Assembly: GCA_049582005.1 (NCBI GenBank)
Contig: JBAUTB010000058.1
Coordinates: 1 to 36,933 of the forward strand
From: Sivonenia sp049582005
GTDB lineage: Bacteria; Cyanobacteriota; Cyanobacteriia; Gloeobacterales; PMM-0068
Direction of reading: 5' to 3'
DNA length: 36,933 nucleotides
The position numbers were made by a program, and so were the translations under genes. The notes under the pieces were generated by a model that was not told the origin of the DNA, did not search any database, and saw nothing but the letters and a program-made list of their open reading frames with translations. Shown here in pieces: positions 1-8,320 of this stretch. Positions within the stretch are counted from its first letter, which is position 1. The number at the start of each line of letters is the position of its first letter.

Positions 1-177
1 GTTTTTAATCTGTCCCAGCCACTTAGCCTAGAGCTTGAGAGCACAATGGATAAATATTTTTCGATGGGTAAAATCAAACAAATTCATTTTTGTCTATGAA
101 TAAATCTGTCCTGTCTAACCTATGGGAATGTATTCTTATGCCGCTCTATACCTACTGTCTGTATAGAGGGGTAAATT

Positions 178-783
178 CTATACGCTCCATATCTGGTTGA
201 CCGTTAGGGAAAGTTCCGGGAAAATTTGGGAAATAACTCGGTCTGTTCCTCTAAATTGCTGGACTTGATATTCGTCATCGATTAGTTGATAAACAGAAAG
301 AGTAGGTTGTTTGGGAGAGCCAATATAGCGCATAGCGCCAAGTGCTAGGTAATCAACAATCCAATATTCTGGAATGCCTAACAACTCATAATCATCCAGT
401 TTTCGCAAGTAATCATCTCGCCAATTGGTACTGACCACCTCAACCGCTAAACGAGCAGAACTACCCAAAGAAATCGTTGAGCTTTTCTCCCAAAGTGGAT
501 CATTTTCAATTAATTTTTCATCAAGCACAATAATATCTGGTAAATAACCCGTGTTGGCTCTTCCTGGCTTAACTAAGCAGTTTCTAGCAATAAAGTAGGG
601 TAAATTCAAACGCTCAATTTCTACGTCAAACTTTCTGGAGATTAGCCCTGCTATTTTCTCATGTCTACCTACGGGGCGCATTTCTATAATTTCCCCGTCA
701 ACCAATTCATAGCGTCCCGCATCCTCTGGGTATTGTTCCAGGAATTCTTCAAACGTTAATAGGTTGGGTATGGCTTGAATCAC
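178..783 (-). CDS. Uma2 family (DUF820) restriction-endonuclease-like protein
   Basis: This is a member of the large cyanobacterial Uma2/DUF820 family, which has a PD-(D/E)XK nuclease-like fold and no settled function. The family signature is visible: YELVDGEIIEM near the N-terminus, then PDIIVLDE, then AVEVVS, then DYELLGIPEYWIVD. A longer reading starting at 828 is possible, but I prefer the GTG at 783. It places the protein start just before IQAIPNLLTFEEF, as in relatives, and has GAAGGA about nine bases upstream. Codons before it add an atypical basic stretch. The gene stands alone, convergent with nothing on its left, and no partner gene is visible. Family call is firm; biological role is unknown. 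Confidence 0.85.
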   Translation of the reverse strand: MIQAIPNLLTFEEFLEQYPEDAGRYELVDGEIIEMRPVGRHEKIAGLISRKFDVEIERLNLPYFIARNCLVKPGRANTGYLPDIIVLDEKLIENDPLWEKSSTISLGSSARLAVEVVSTNWRDDYLRKLDDYELLGIPEYWIVDYLALGAMRYIGSPKQPTLSVYQLIDDEYQVQQFRGTDRVISQIFPELSLTVNQIWSV

Positions 784-862
784 AATATTTATTCCTTCGG
801 CCTTCCTAAGACTGAAACCATACCTCAATTAAAGACTATCGAAAACTAAAATTTCAAAGAAA

Positions 863-1603
863 CTATGTGGTCTGATTGATGTTGTGTAAGCCACATTCTT
901 TGTTACCTGCATCTTCCCACCACCAACGACCTTCCCGCTCATGTTGATTCGGCAAGGTAGGACGCGTACAGGGTTCACAGCCGATGCTGACAAAACCTCG
1001 CTCATGCAAGGAGTTATAGGGTACTTCATAAGAACGGATGTACATCCAGACCTCTGCGGAGGTCCAGTTGGCAAGCGGGTTGAATTTGATCAACGGGTTC
1101 TCGCCCGTTGAAAAAGCATTATCAACCTGGACTACGGGAACACTGGCACGCGTCGATGGATTTTGGTCCTTGCGCTGCCCTGTAATCCAAGCATCAAGGG
1201 TAGATAGTTTGCGGCGGAGAGGAGCAACTTTGCGAATATCGCAGCATTCCTTGTGTCCATCCTCATAGAAGCTGAAAAGACCTTTGGCTTTTACCAGCGC
1301 TTCGACTTCGGCAGCATCCGGATACATCACCTCAATCGGGATACCGTAACGCTTTCTAACCTGATCGATAAATTGATAGGTTTCGGGATGAAGACGACCG
1401 GTATCGAGACTGAAGACTTTGATGTTTTTATTGATTCGATGGGCCATATCGATTAGGACCACATCCTCAGCACCACTGAAGGAAATGGCAAGATTGTCAA
1501 ACAGACTCAAAGCCCGTTCAAGAATTTTTTGCGGACTTTGGCTAGAAAGTTCCACGTCAAGGCCAGGAATGTCGAGTTTAGTCTGCTCAGTCAGCTGCAC
1601 CAT
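863..1603 (-). CDS. cysH: Assimilatory APS/PAPS reductase (CysH family), iron-sulfur type
   Basis: The enzyme reduces activated sulfate (APS or PAPS) to sulfite in cytoplasmic sulfur assimilation, using thioredoxin or a similar donor. The nucleotide-binding motif SFSGAEDVVL is at residues 41-50 and the catalytic cysteine is C237 in KECGLH. It also carries C120-C121 (ECCDIRK) and C209/C212 (GCEPCT), the four cysteines that bind a 4Fe-4S cluster in APS reductases and are absent from E. coli-type PAPS reductase. The substrate is therefore more likely APS, although databases often call this protein PAPS reductase. The length of 246 residues is normal. It lies downstream of the carboxysome genes on the same strand, 114 bases after ccmO, and co-transcription is not evident. 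Confidence 0.92.
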   Translation of the reverse strand: MVQLTEQTKLDIPGLDVELSSQSPQKILERALSLFDNLAISFSGAEDVVLIDMAHRINKNIKVFSLDTGRLHPETYQFIDQVRKRYGIPIEVMYPDAAEVEALVKAKGLFSFYEDGHKECCDIRKVAPLRRKLSTLDAWITGQRKDQNPSTRASVPVVQVDNAFSTGENPLIKFNPLANWTSAEVWMYIRSYEVPYNSLHERGFVSIGCEPCTRPTLPNQHEREGRWWWEDAGNKECGLHNINQTT

Positions 1604-1717
1604 GATGTATTCTTCCCGAAAAGGATCGTCTTATTGCGTCCTCACATTCTACCAATCTGTCACGACACATTTCCTATTGGCTTGTTGACATTGGAATTTG
1701 GCATATAGAGCGCACTA

Positions 1718-2431
1718 CTACTCCCTAGTCGGCAAGACAAGAGGCTCACGCACAAGCTGCTGATCAGGCAGGGCTACCAACTCTTTCTCAATTTCTTTGA
1801 CTTTAGTGGGCAGGAGTAGTGCTTGGCGTTCTTCCAAGAGACAAGCCGCAATCGGCAAGGTCTGCTCCAAATCATCCAAGGGGCGAGGAATCACAAATAC
1901 AGCATTCAGTTCACCGACTCGTTCAGCCTCCAACATCCCTGCTTCAATAGCGTAAACGACATCAGAAACGCGACCCTGGATAATTGCCGTACATAGCCCT
2001 GAACCAATCCTTTCGTAGCCGATTAGGAAGACCTCAGCGGATTTGAGCATCATGTCTGTGGCTGCAACCAAGGAAGGAAATCCACGAGTTTCCAAAAGCC
2101 CAATCGCCTGGTTACTAAGATGTTCATAGCCTTTTTTGAGTATCAAGGGCAAGCGACTGCCAATCGGCAGAATCACTTCCAGATTAGAAGAAGGACGGGG
2201 AATGACCAGCGATAATGCCGCTTGACCGAACACTTGGTCTGCTATCTCTACTCCCGCTGCTACTGCGATACGAACATCTGCCGTATTCCCGCGCACTACA
2301 GCGGTGCAATTGGCATCCCCAATTTTTTCGTAGCCCACTAATTTCACTCCAGCCGCTTTGATCATGGCATCGGCAACGCCAACGATCGCTGGAAAACTTT
2401 GAGTTGAGACCAAACCTAGAGCACTTTCCAT
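1718..2431 (-). CDS. ccmO: Carboxysome shell protein CcmO (double BMC domain)
   Basis: CcmO is a beta-carboxysome shell protein made of two fused bacterial microcompartment domains that form pseudohexameric trimers in the shell facets. Both domains can be read: the first around residues 3-87 (GLVSTQSFPAIVGVADAM, then VIPRPSSNLE), the second around 109-195 (GLLETRGFPSLVAATDMM, then VIPRPLDDLE). A charged 40-residue tail follows. At 237 residues it is slightly shorter than many CcmO proteins, with a reduced C-terminal extension. It is the last gene of the ccmKKKLMNO series, about 70 bases after ccmN. Position at the operon end is common in beta-cyanobacteria. Confidence 0.93.
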   Translation of the reverse strand: MESALGLVSTQSFPAIVGVADAMIKAAGVKLVGYEKIGDANCTAVVRGNTADVRIAVAAGVEIADQVFGQAALSLVIPRPSSNLEVILPIGSRLPLILKKGYEHLSNQAIGLLETRGFPSLVAATDMMLKSAEVFLIGYERIGSGLCTAIIQGRVSDVVYAIEAGMLEAERVGELNAVFVIPRPLDDLEQTLPIAACLLEERQALLLPTKVKEIEKELVALPDQQLVREPLVLPTRE

Positions 2432-2500
2432 GAAAACCCACGTATAGGGTGAAGGGGATAGTTCTCTTTTATAGTAACTTCTCTCTACAGGGCTTATCTC

Positions 2501-3049
2501 TTATTGAGGGGGTTGCTTTAAGGTTTGCTCATGGGGGAAGAGGGTCGAACGCAGGCGGTTCAAATAAGCCGCTCCCGGAACACTCTCCCTAGAATCAGAG
2601 TTACCCGATATGGGGGGACCAGAAACTAAAGCTTGGGGCTGTTTCGGAGCAGGTTGAACCACCTTAACACCTTGAGTGACCTGAGGAACCGAGCTATCAT
2701 TGCCTATACCCATCTCTCCTAGTAAAGAACCGGGGGCAATGACCTGGGACGGTTCAATGGATGGATTAAGCAAGGTTGAGGTAGTGCCAATACAGGCATT
2801 GGAGCCGATCTTCCCTGAGCCAAGCACCAAGACCCCTGCTCCTAAACTGGCTCCGGCCTGAATTTCCAGCGTACCTTCATAAGCCTGAAGAATGACTCCC
2901 ATACCCAGACAAGCCCCCGCCCTAATGATAATACGGCTATTTGGGACTGCCTGGAGAAGAACTCCAGGTGCAATCACCGCCCCAGGTTCAATAGTTACAT
3001 CGCCCTGGATGTAGCTATTAGAATCCAAGGCGGGTTGCAGTAATTGCAT
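2501..3049 (-). CDS. ccmN: Carboxysome assembly protein CcmN
   Basis: CcmN bridges the carboxysome core and shell: its N-terminal left-handed beta-helix binds CcmM and its C-terminal peptide recruits CcmK. Residues 1-115 show hexapeptide-type repeats (IEPGAVIAPGVLL, ACLGMGVILQ, ASLGAGVLVLG). A linker rich in Pro, Gln and Ser runs to about residue 155. An amphipathic encapsulation peptide then occurs near the end (AAYLNRLRSTLFPHE), matching the family pattern of a short helix ending in a Phe-Pro pair. The start codon lies one base after the ccmM stop (TAATATG), which suggests translational coupling. Length of 182 residues is typical. Confidence 0.93.
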   Translation of the reverse strand: MQLLQPALDSNSYIQGDVTIEPGAVIAPGVLLQAVPNSRIIIRAGACLGMGVILQAYEGTLEIQAGASLGAGVLVLGSGKIGSNACIGTTSTLLNPSIEPSQVIAPGSLLGEMGIGNDSSVPQVTQGVKVVQPAPKQPQALVSGPPISGNSDSRESVPGAAYLNRLRSTLFPHEQTLKQPPQ

Positions 3050-3050
3050 A

Positions 3051-4982
3051 TTAAGGCTTCTGGATCAGGGTTTCTGCCACACGACGCTTGGCTTTGGGGT
3101 CAACACCAATCAAGCGCACGTATTCGCCTTTGTACTCACGCAGTTCAGCTTCCAGCGCAGCCAACACTTCTGGCTCTCGCGAGGTCTGAATCAAAGTTCC
3201 ACTTTCCCAAGCATTCGCCCGGTAGCGCCGCTTATCAGAGTGCTCTAAACCTATTTGATGACCTTGAGCCAATAACTGACGTATTTGGCCCAAGACTTGA
3301 GCATCCAGAGAGGAGGGCTGGCTATAGGCATGCGTTGAGGAAGCGGTCGAGGTATTACTGGAAGCAGTACGGTCGCTTAAGTTAGCTGAACGTAGACTGC
3401 CATTTTGACCTGGACGCTGAATAATCACTTCTAGAACGCGTCGCTTGGCTTTGGCATCGATGCCAATCAAACGAACGTACTCGCCCCTATGATCGCTGAG
3501 ACAAGCTTCCAGCGCAGCCAATACATCCGCCTCGCGGCTGGACTGAATTACGGGACAGCTTTGCCAAGCATTAACCTTGAATTGCCGTTCGTTAGCGTGC
3601 TCAGCCCCAATCCGATTCCCCTGAGCCAAGAGCTGGCGAAGCTTGGCAAGAGCATCTGAAGACAGCGAAGAAGAAGAAGAAGAAGGGGAGGAATTCCCAG
3701 CAGCAGTGCCATGCCCTCCAGCCACAGACCCATCCGGTTTTTGAATCAGGAGTTCTAGCACTCGACGCTTAGCACCAGGGTCAACACCAATCAAGCGAAC
3801 GTAAGCACCCTCATGCTCTCTTAAAGAAGCTTCTAAAGCAGCAATCACATCCGTTTCGCGGTTGGATTGAATGAGCGCACCACTGTCCCAAGCATTCGCC
3901 TTGTAGCGTCGTGCATTGGCATACTCGGTGCCGACTCGACAGCCTTGAGCCAATAGTTGACGCACTTGCCCTATGACTTCTGGGGCCAATAGTCTGCTAC
4001 TAACACTACTCACGCCAGAGGCTGAGGTGGTTGCAACCGATCTAACCGGTGCAGACACCTGCTGTCCTGGCTTCTGAATGAGGGTTTCTAGGACACGACG
4101 CTTAGCATTGGCGTCAATCCCGATCAATCGGACATATTCACCCTCATGCTCTATCAAGCAGGTTTCAAGAGCAGCTACTACTTCCGACTCGCGATTCGAT
4201 TGAATCGGCGCGCAGCTCGTCCAAGCATTCACTTTGTAGCGTCGTTCATCCGCATGCTCTGTTCCGATGCGATAGCCTTGAAGCAATAGCTGACGCACCT
4301 GCTCCACGGTCTCTGGATTTAATAACATAGACTGGCCCCGTTCATAAGTACGATTTAATTCAGCACGTTCGTTACGGATAGGAATGATGCACTCATCCTC
4401 TTCTGCGCAACGGTACCCTTCTCGCAAAGCTTCATTGATACCAACCACATGGCGGGCAAAGGCAGCATCCAAGTCTTGCACATTCGGCAGACGGTCTGCC
4501 TGCTGCTGATTGGTAATGATCGAACCGGAAGCAACATAACGGCCCGGAGGAATTTCTACATCCTGAATCAAGACATGCATCATCACGATGCAACCCTTGC
4601 CCACCTTGGCATTGAAGACTGTAGAACGAAAACCGATAAATGAATCGTCACCCACATAAGCAGGCCCATGAATGAGCGCCATGTGCGTAATCGAAGCGTT
4701 ATTACCAACCCATACCGAGTAGGAGTTTTGGTCATCGCCGGTCACTCGCCCCTGCTCTAAGCCATGAATGACCACACCATCTTGAACATTGCTTCCGGCG
4801 CCGATATGAAAAGGAGTCCCTTCATCGGCACGGATCGAAACCCCTGGAGCGACCAAGACGTTGGCTCCGATACGGACATCCCCAATAATCCGGGAAAAAG
4901 AATGCACGTAAGCCGTTGGGTCAATGCTGGCCTTGGCCAAATGGCGTGACCAAGGAGTAGGGGGTGCTGCAAAACTAACCAT
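3051..4982 (-). CDS. ccmM: CcmM: gamma-carbonic anhydrase domain plus four Rubisco small-subunit-like repeats
   Basis: CcmM condenses Rubisco into the carboxysome core. Residues 20-200 form a gamma-carbonic anhydrase beta-helix. The three zinc histidines appear intact at H73, H100 and H105, and a cysteine pair (C192, C198) corresponds to the regulatory disulfide described for active CcmM of Thermosynechococcus. Four SSU-like modules of about 87 residues follow, beginning near residues 220, 327, 436 and 555 and ending in KRRVLE-type motifs; most relatives have three to five. Modules 1 and 3 carry a two-cysteine pattern (SCxxIQS, then ACL or TCL), while 2 and 4 do not. A short internally initiated form could start at M219 (position 4328). 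AGAGGAA precedes the main start by seven bases. Confidence 0.96.
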   Translation of the reverse strand: MVSFAAPPTPWSRHLAKASIDPTAYVHSFSRIIGDVRIGANVLVAPGVSIRADEGTPFHIGAGSNVQDGVVIHGLEQGRVTGDDQNSYSVWVGNNASITHMALIHGPAYVGDDSFIGFRSTVFNAKVGKGCIVMMHVLIQDVEIPPGRYVASGSIITNQQQADRLPNVQDLDAAFARHVVGINEALREGYRCAEEDECIIPIRNERAELNRTYERGQSMLLNPETVEQVRQLLLQGYRIGTEHADERRYKVNAWTSCAPIQSNRESEVVAALETCLIEHEGEYVRLIGIDANAKRRVLETLIQKPGQQVSAPVRSVATTSASGVSSVSSRLLAPEVIGQVRQLLAQGCRVGTEYANARRYKANAWDSGALIQSNRETDVIAALEASLREHEGAYVRLIGVDPGAKRRVLELLIQKPDGSVAGGHGTAAGNSSPSSSSSSLSSDALAKLRQLLAQGNRIGAEHANERQFKVNAWQSCPVIQSSREADVLAALEACLSDHRGEYVRLIGIDAKAKRRVLEVIIQRPGQNGSLRSANLSDRTASSNTSTASSTHAYSQPSSLDAQVLGQIRQLLAQGHQIGLEHSDKRRYRANAWESGTLIQTSREPEVLAALEAELREYKGEYVRLIGVDPKAKRRVAETLIQKP

Positions 4983-5002
4983 GAGCGAATTCCTCTAAGC
5001 CA

Positions 5003-5305
5003 TTAACGATCTTGATCTCTTTTGCTGTAGAGGGAGCGATTATCCACACTAACTGTGTCGATAATGCCCACCACTACTGCATCCAATGGACGTTTTTCAC
5101 TACCAGGGACTTGCCGAGCTGCACTGCCACGACTGACCAGTACCCACTCGCCGAGCCCCGCGCCAACACTATCGGCCGCCACCTCGTATTTGGGCATCGG
5201 TTGTCCCGTTTCATCCATAAACTGGACAAAGAGGAACTTCACCCCCATCAGACTAGGTTCTTTCTGGGTGCTGACGACAGTCCCTCGGACCCTAGCAATC
5301 TGCAT
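5003..5305 (-). CDS. ccmL: Carboxysome pentameric vertex protein CcmL
   Basis: CcmL forms the pentamers that cap the vertices of the icosahedral carboxysome shell (BMC-P/EutN family). The 100-residue length is normal. Family features are MQIARVRGTVVSTQKEPSL at the N-terminus, a GLGEWVLVSRGSAAR stretch, and the DAVVVGIIDTV strand near the C-terminus. Its ATG overlaps the stop codon of the upstream ccmK by one base (TAATG), so the two genes are probably translationally coupled. ccmM starts 20 bases further on. Confidence 0.96.
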   Translation of the reverse strand: MQIARVRGTVVSTQKEPSLMGVKFLFVQFMDETGQPMPKYEVAADSVGAGLGEWVLVSRGSAARQVPGSEKRPLDAVVVGIIDTVSVDNRSLYSKRDQDR

Positions 5306-5646
5306 TAAGGTCTGCCGTAGGGACGGATATTGCTCACACCTTCACGGAACTGCTCCACCGCTTCGGTATAACGAATCGGCAGTACATATTCCAAGTTCTC
5401 GTGAGGACGGGCAATGATGTGATGAGAGAGTAGCTGCCCACCACTTACCCGTTTTACGGAATCAATTCCAGCAGACACAGAAGCCTGTACTTCCGACACA
5501 TCACCCCGAACAATGACGGTGACCCGACCACTACTGATTTTTTCATAGCCCACCAAAGTCACGCGGGCTGCTTTTACCATTGCATCAGCGGCCTCTACGA
5601 CTGCAGGGAAACCTAAGGTCTCAACCATCCCAACTGCAATTGCCAT
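5305..5646 (-). CDS. ccmK: Carboxysome hexameric shell protein CcmK (third copy)
   Basis: This is a single BMC-domain protein that forms hexameric tiles of the carboxysome shell facets. MAIAVGMVETLGFPAVVEA and the pore/edge region HHIIARPHENLEYVLPIRY identify a CcmK1/CcmK2-type protein. At 113 residues it has a longer C-terminal tail (SNIRPYGRP) than the other two copies here. About 100 bases of its central coding sequence are nearly identical to the neighbouring copy at 5679-5996, which points to recent duplication or gene conversion. It overlaps ccmL by one base. I do not assign K1, K2 or K3 numbering. Confidence 0.95.
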   Translation of the reverse strand: MAIAVGMVETLGFPAVVEAADAMVKAARVTLVGYEKISSGRVTVIVRGDVSEVQASVSAGIDSVKRVSGGQLLSHHIIARPHENLEYVLPIRYTEAVEQFREGVSNIRPYGRP

Positions 5647-5678
5647 AACGTATTCTCTCCTATGTCTTTTGTGGATTA

Positions 5679-5996
5679 TTATCTAGTTTCATCACGGAAC
5701 TGCTGAACTTCTTCGGTGTAACGAATCGGCAAAACGTACTCTAAGTTCTCGTGAGGACGAGCGATAATGTGATGGGATAGCATCTGACCGCCGTTTACCC
5801 GCTTTACGGAATCAATTCCGGCGGCCACAGAAGCCTGTACTTCCGACACATCACCCCGAACAATGACGGTGACCCGACCACTGCCGATTTTTTCATAGCC
5901 CACCAAAGTCACGCGGGCTGCTTTTACCATTGCATCAGCGGCTTCCACCACGGCGGGGAATCCCAAGGTCTCAACCATACCAACTGCGACTGCCAT
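5679..5996 (-). CDS. ccmK: Carboxysome hexameric shell protein CcmK (second copy)
   Basis: This BMC-domain shell protein has 105 residues. I place the start at the ATG at 5996, preceded by AGAAGGAG at about six bases, rather than at the in-frame TTG one codon earlier. The sequence runs MAVAVGMVETLGF to IRYTEEVQQFRDETR. It differs from the downstream copy mainly at the C-terminus and a few surface positions (GSGR versus SSGR, VNGGQML versus VSGGQLL). Mixed hexamers between the near-identical copies are plausible. It lies in the middle of the ccmK triplet, 32 bases from each neighbour. Confidence 0.95.
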   Translation of the reverse strand: MAVAVGMVETLGFPAVVEAADAMVKAARVTLVGYEKIGSGRVTVIVRGDVSEVQASVAAGIDSVKRVNGGQMLSHHIIARPHENLEYVLPIRYTEEVQQFRDETR

Positions 5997-6027
5997 CAAT
6001 ACTCCTTCTCAGATAAGTGACGAATAA

Positions 6028-6339
6028 TTAACCTTCGCGGAATTGCTCAACTGCTTCGGTGTAGCGAATCGGTAAAACATACTCTAGATTTTCAGAAGGA
6101 CGGGCAATGATGTGATGAGACAAAACTTCACCTCCATACACTCGTTTGACCGCTTCGATTCCAGCAGCAACAGAAGCCTGCACCTCAGAAACATCACCCC
6201 GTACAATGACTGTCACACGGGCACTCCCAATTTTCTCGTAACCAGTAAGGGTGACGCGAGCAGCTTTGACCATCGCATCCGCAGCTTCCACCACGGCAGG
6301 AAAGCCTTTAGTTTCGATCATTCCAACAGCAATAGGCAT
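6028..6339 (-). CDS. ccmK: Carboxysome hexameric shell protein CcmK (first copy)
   Basis: This is the first gene of the carboxysome series and the most divergent of the three ccmK copies (MPIAVGMIETKGFPAVVEA, then HHIIARPSENLEYVLPIRY). I choose the ATG at 6339, giving 103 residues, because it matches family N-termini and has AGGAG seven bases upstream. A longer reading from 6417 would add 26 unrelated hydrophobic residues. MPIAVGMIET with a short tail resembles CcmK2-type major shell proteins of other cyanobacteria. The promoter must lie in the 421-base gap to its right. Confidence 0.94.
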   Translation of the reverse strand: MPIAVGMIETKGFPAVVEAADAMVKAARVTLTGYEKIGSARVTVIVRGDVSEVQASVAAGIEAVKRVYGGEVLSHHIIARPSENLEYVLPIRYTEAVEQFREG

Positions 6340-6760
6340 GCAAATCTCCTGTGCAGCTAGCACACTAAACGCGAAAAGTTTCGGCAAAACCAACAAATTG
6401 TGACCAAACAGATACATCCGTCTTTTTCTTTAGAAGAAAGAAGAACGGCGGTGATCATAGACTTAGGATAAGGTACACCATCGACGATTGCAATATTAGG
6501 TATTTTTATATTTGAAATAAAACTCATCAGTTTTACTTATCATAGAGAGCCTTTTAGTTTTTGCCTCTCACCCTCAAGCTGTTTCACCCCTGATTCGCCT
6601 GTGAAAGACGTGAATTCACAAAAAATCCTATCCAAGCTCCCAAATACGCGCATTTTGCTCGCTGTTCTTCAGGATTCTTGGCATGGATGGAAGCGCTGCT
6701 TGGCCATGCAGCTTAAGCAACGAACAAGACAAAAGGTCCTCACCTTTGTTGCTCTTAGTC
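6340..6760 (-). promoter_or_regulatory. Intergenic region upstream of the ccm operon, with candidate promoter at 6493-6521
   Basis: No gene was recognised in these 421 bases between sbtB and ccmK. On the minus strand an AT-rich stretch contains TTTATT (6521-6516), 17 bases, then TAATAT (6498-6493), a plausible but weak sigma-70 promoter. It would give a leader of about 150 bases before the first ccmK. The region should also hold any CcmR/CmpR-type regulator sites, but I cannot point to a convincing one. Promoter assignment is inference from spacing alone. Confidence 0.35.
6729..6749 (-). terminator. Candidate terminator after sbtB
   Basis: A short stem (AAAGGT/ACCTTT, loop of four, extended by ACA/TGT with one bulged A) lies just past the sbtB stop codon. 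On the minus strand it is followed by a T-rich run (TTTTGTCTTGTT). This could end the sbtA-sbtB transcript before the ccm promoter. The stem is short, so confidence is limited. Confidence 0.4.
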
Positions 6761-7084
6761 TTAAAGCTTTCTTACTTCGGATGCCACACAGTTCATAGTT
6801 TGAACCTCCATCACATCAGACACGTAGCAAGAACCACCGAACTTATTCAAGATGGGACGAATAATTTTAACTACAGCATCCACTTGTTCAGGTAAACAAA
6901 AGGCAATCACATAGTCATTTTCGAGCAACATATCAATATCGTCGCCCATGGTGCCACGAACCCCACTACCGGAGACATGCCGGATCACAGTGCAGTTCGT
7001 TACGCCTGCCTTTTTCAAGCCAGTAAGAATCTTTCCTAGTTCGAAAGAGTCAGAGAAGATTTCGATGCGTTTGATAGAGTTCAT
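6761..7084 (-). CDS. sbtB: SbtB, PII-like regulator of the bicarbonate transporter SbtA
   Basis: SbtB is a trimeric PII-like protein that binds adenine nucleotides and inhibits SbtA. The call rests on its place just after sbtA and on the PII-like pattern: IEIFSDSFELGKILTGLKKAG at the start, a Gly-rich T-loop region (HVSGSGVRGTMGDD) and a closing YVSDVMEV strand. I start it at the ATG at 7084 (107 residues); a TTG 13 codons upstream would add a low-complexity segment. The C-terminus reads TMNCVASEVRKL and lacks the CGPxGC redox hairpin found in several characterised SbtB proteins. No strong ribosome-binding site precedes the start. Confidence 0.82.
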   Translation of the reverse strand: MNSIKRIEIFSDSFELGKILTGLKKAGVTNCTVIRHVSGSGVRGTMGDDIDMLLENDYVIAFCLPEQVDAVVKIIRPILNKFGGSCYVSDVMEVQTMNCVASEVRKL

Positions 7085-7187
7085 AGGGATAGAGGAGGGT
7101 AGATGAAAGGATGGACAAGACAAGAATGGTCAGGAAGAGGAAGTAGAGCTAAGGATGGATGAACATGGATTAGCTTAGTCTCCTACA

Positions 7188-8162
7188 TTATCTCCATAGC
7201 AGGCTAATACCGTATTGGTACAGTGGAATCCCAATCAGGATATTGAAGGGGAAGGTAACCGCGAGGGCAGACGAGATATACAGGCTAGGGTTGGCTTCAG
7301 GAACCGTCATGCGCATGGCAGCGGGAACGGCGATGTAAGAAGCGCTGGCACACAGAACGGTAAAGAGAAGAGCGTTCCCTTGGGGCATATTAATCGACCG
7401 CGCAATCAATAAGCCAATAATTGCGTTCAACACGGGAATCAAGATAGCAAAGGAAATCAAAAAGGCTCCGGTTTTCTGTAAATCCTTAATCCGTCGGGCA
7501 GCGACCAGACCCATATCCAATAAAAAGAAGGTGAGGACACCATAAAAAATATCCGTAGTAAATGGTTTCAGAACCTGTCCTCCATGCTTTCCAGTGAGAA
7601 TACCAATCAGCAGACTGCCTACTAACAGAAAGACCGAGCTATTTAGAAAGGCTTCCTGCAATACTTCTGGCCAGTTGGTCTCTGAGGATTCGCCTTTCTT
7701 GTAAGCAAATAAATTCACCAGGATCAAGCCCACGATGATCGCCGGAGATTCCATTAAGGCGAGGGCTGCGACCATATAGCCATCAAACGGAATTTTCAGC
7801 GCGCTAAGAAAGGAGCTAGCGGTGATAAAGGTGACAGCACTGATCGATCCGTAGGTTGCCGCAATCGCCGCCGAATTGTAGGGATCGAACTTGAGTCGAA
7901 GAATAAAGAAGGTATAGACCGGGACCAAAGCAGACATCACGATCGCTAGCAAAAGGGTGAGAATCACGGATTGATTCACACCACTTTCTGCCAATTCGAC
8001 ACCACCCTTGAATCCGATCGCCAATAACAGATAGAGAGAGAACAATTTGGGAATGGGGGCAGGAATTTCTAAATCGGATTTGACGAGGACAGAGGTCACG
8101 CCCAGAAAGAAGAATAAGATCGGAGGATTCAGGAAATTAGAAATAACAAGGCTTAGATCCAT
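7188..8162 (-). CDS. sbtA: SbtA, sodium-dependent bicarbonate transporter
   Basis: SbtA is an inner-membrane, high-affinity Na+/HCO3- symporter that raises cytoplasmic bicarbonate for the carboxysome. The 324 residues form about ten hydrophobic helices in two inverted halves split by a short cytoplasmic loop (AYKKGESSETNWPEVLQ, near residue 155-170). Conserved family segments include NPPILFFFLG, LLAIGFKGGVEL, ATYGSISAVTF and ALALMESPAII in the first half, and ASASYIAVPAAMRM in the second. The central loop is shorter than in Synechocystis SbtA (374 residues), which explains the length. sbtB follows about 100 bases downstream, as in many cyanobacteria. Confidence 0.95.
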   Translation of the reverse strand: MDLSLVISNFLNPPILFFFLGVTSVLVKSDLEIPAPIPKLFSLYLLLAIGFKGGVELAESGVNQSVILTLLLAIVMSALVPVYTFFILRLKFDPYNSAAIAATYGSISAVTFITASSFLSALKIPFDGYMVAALALMESPAIIVGLILVNLFAYKKGESSETNWPEVLQEAFLNSSVFLLVGSLLIGILTGKHGGQVLKPFTTDIFYGVLTFFLLDMGLVAARRIKDLQKTGAFLISFAILIPVLNAIIGLLIARSINMPQGNALLFTVLCASASYIAVPAAMRMTVPEANPSLYISSALAVTFPFNILIGIPLYQYGISLLWR

Positions 8163-8320
8163 GGGTTCACGAGGGTAGAAGAGTTCTATTCTGCAGCTGA
8201 CAATAACATAAGCTTTAGAAATTCTACATATACTGAGTCAACACCAAAGCTTGGAAGACCTCTAAGCAGGAGCGTGCTGAGGAAGACTTGGTACTAGACA
8301 TTTACTATTCTCGGAACTTC

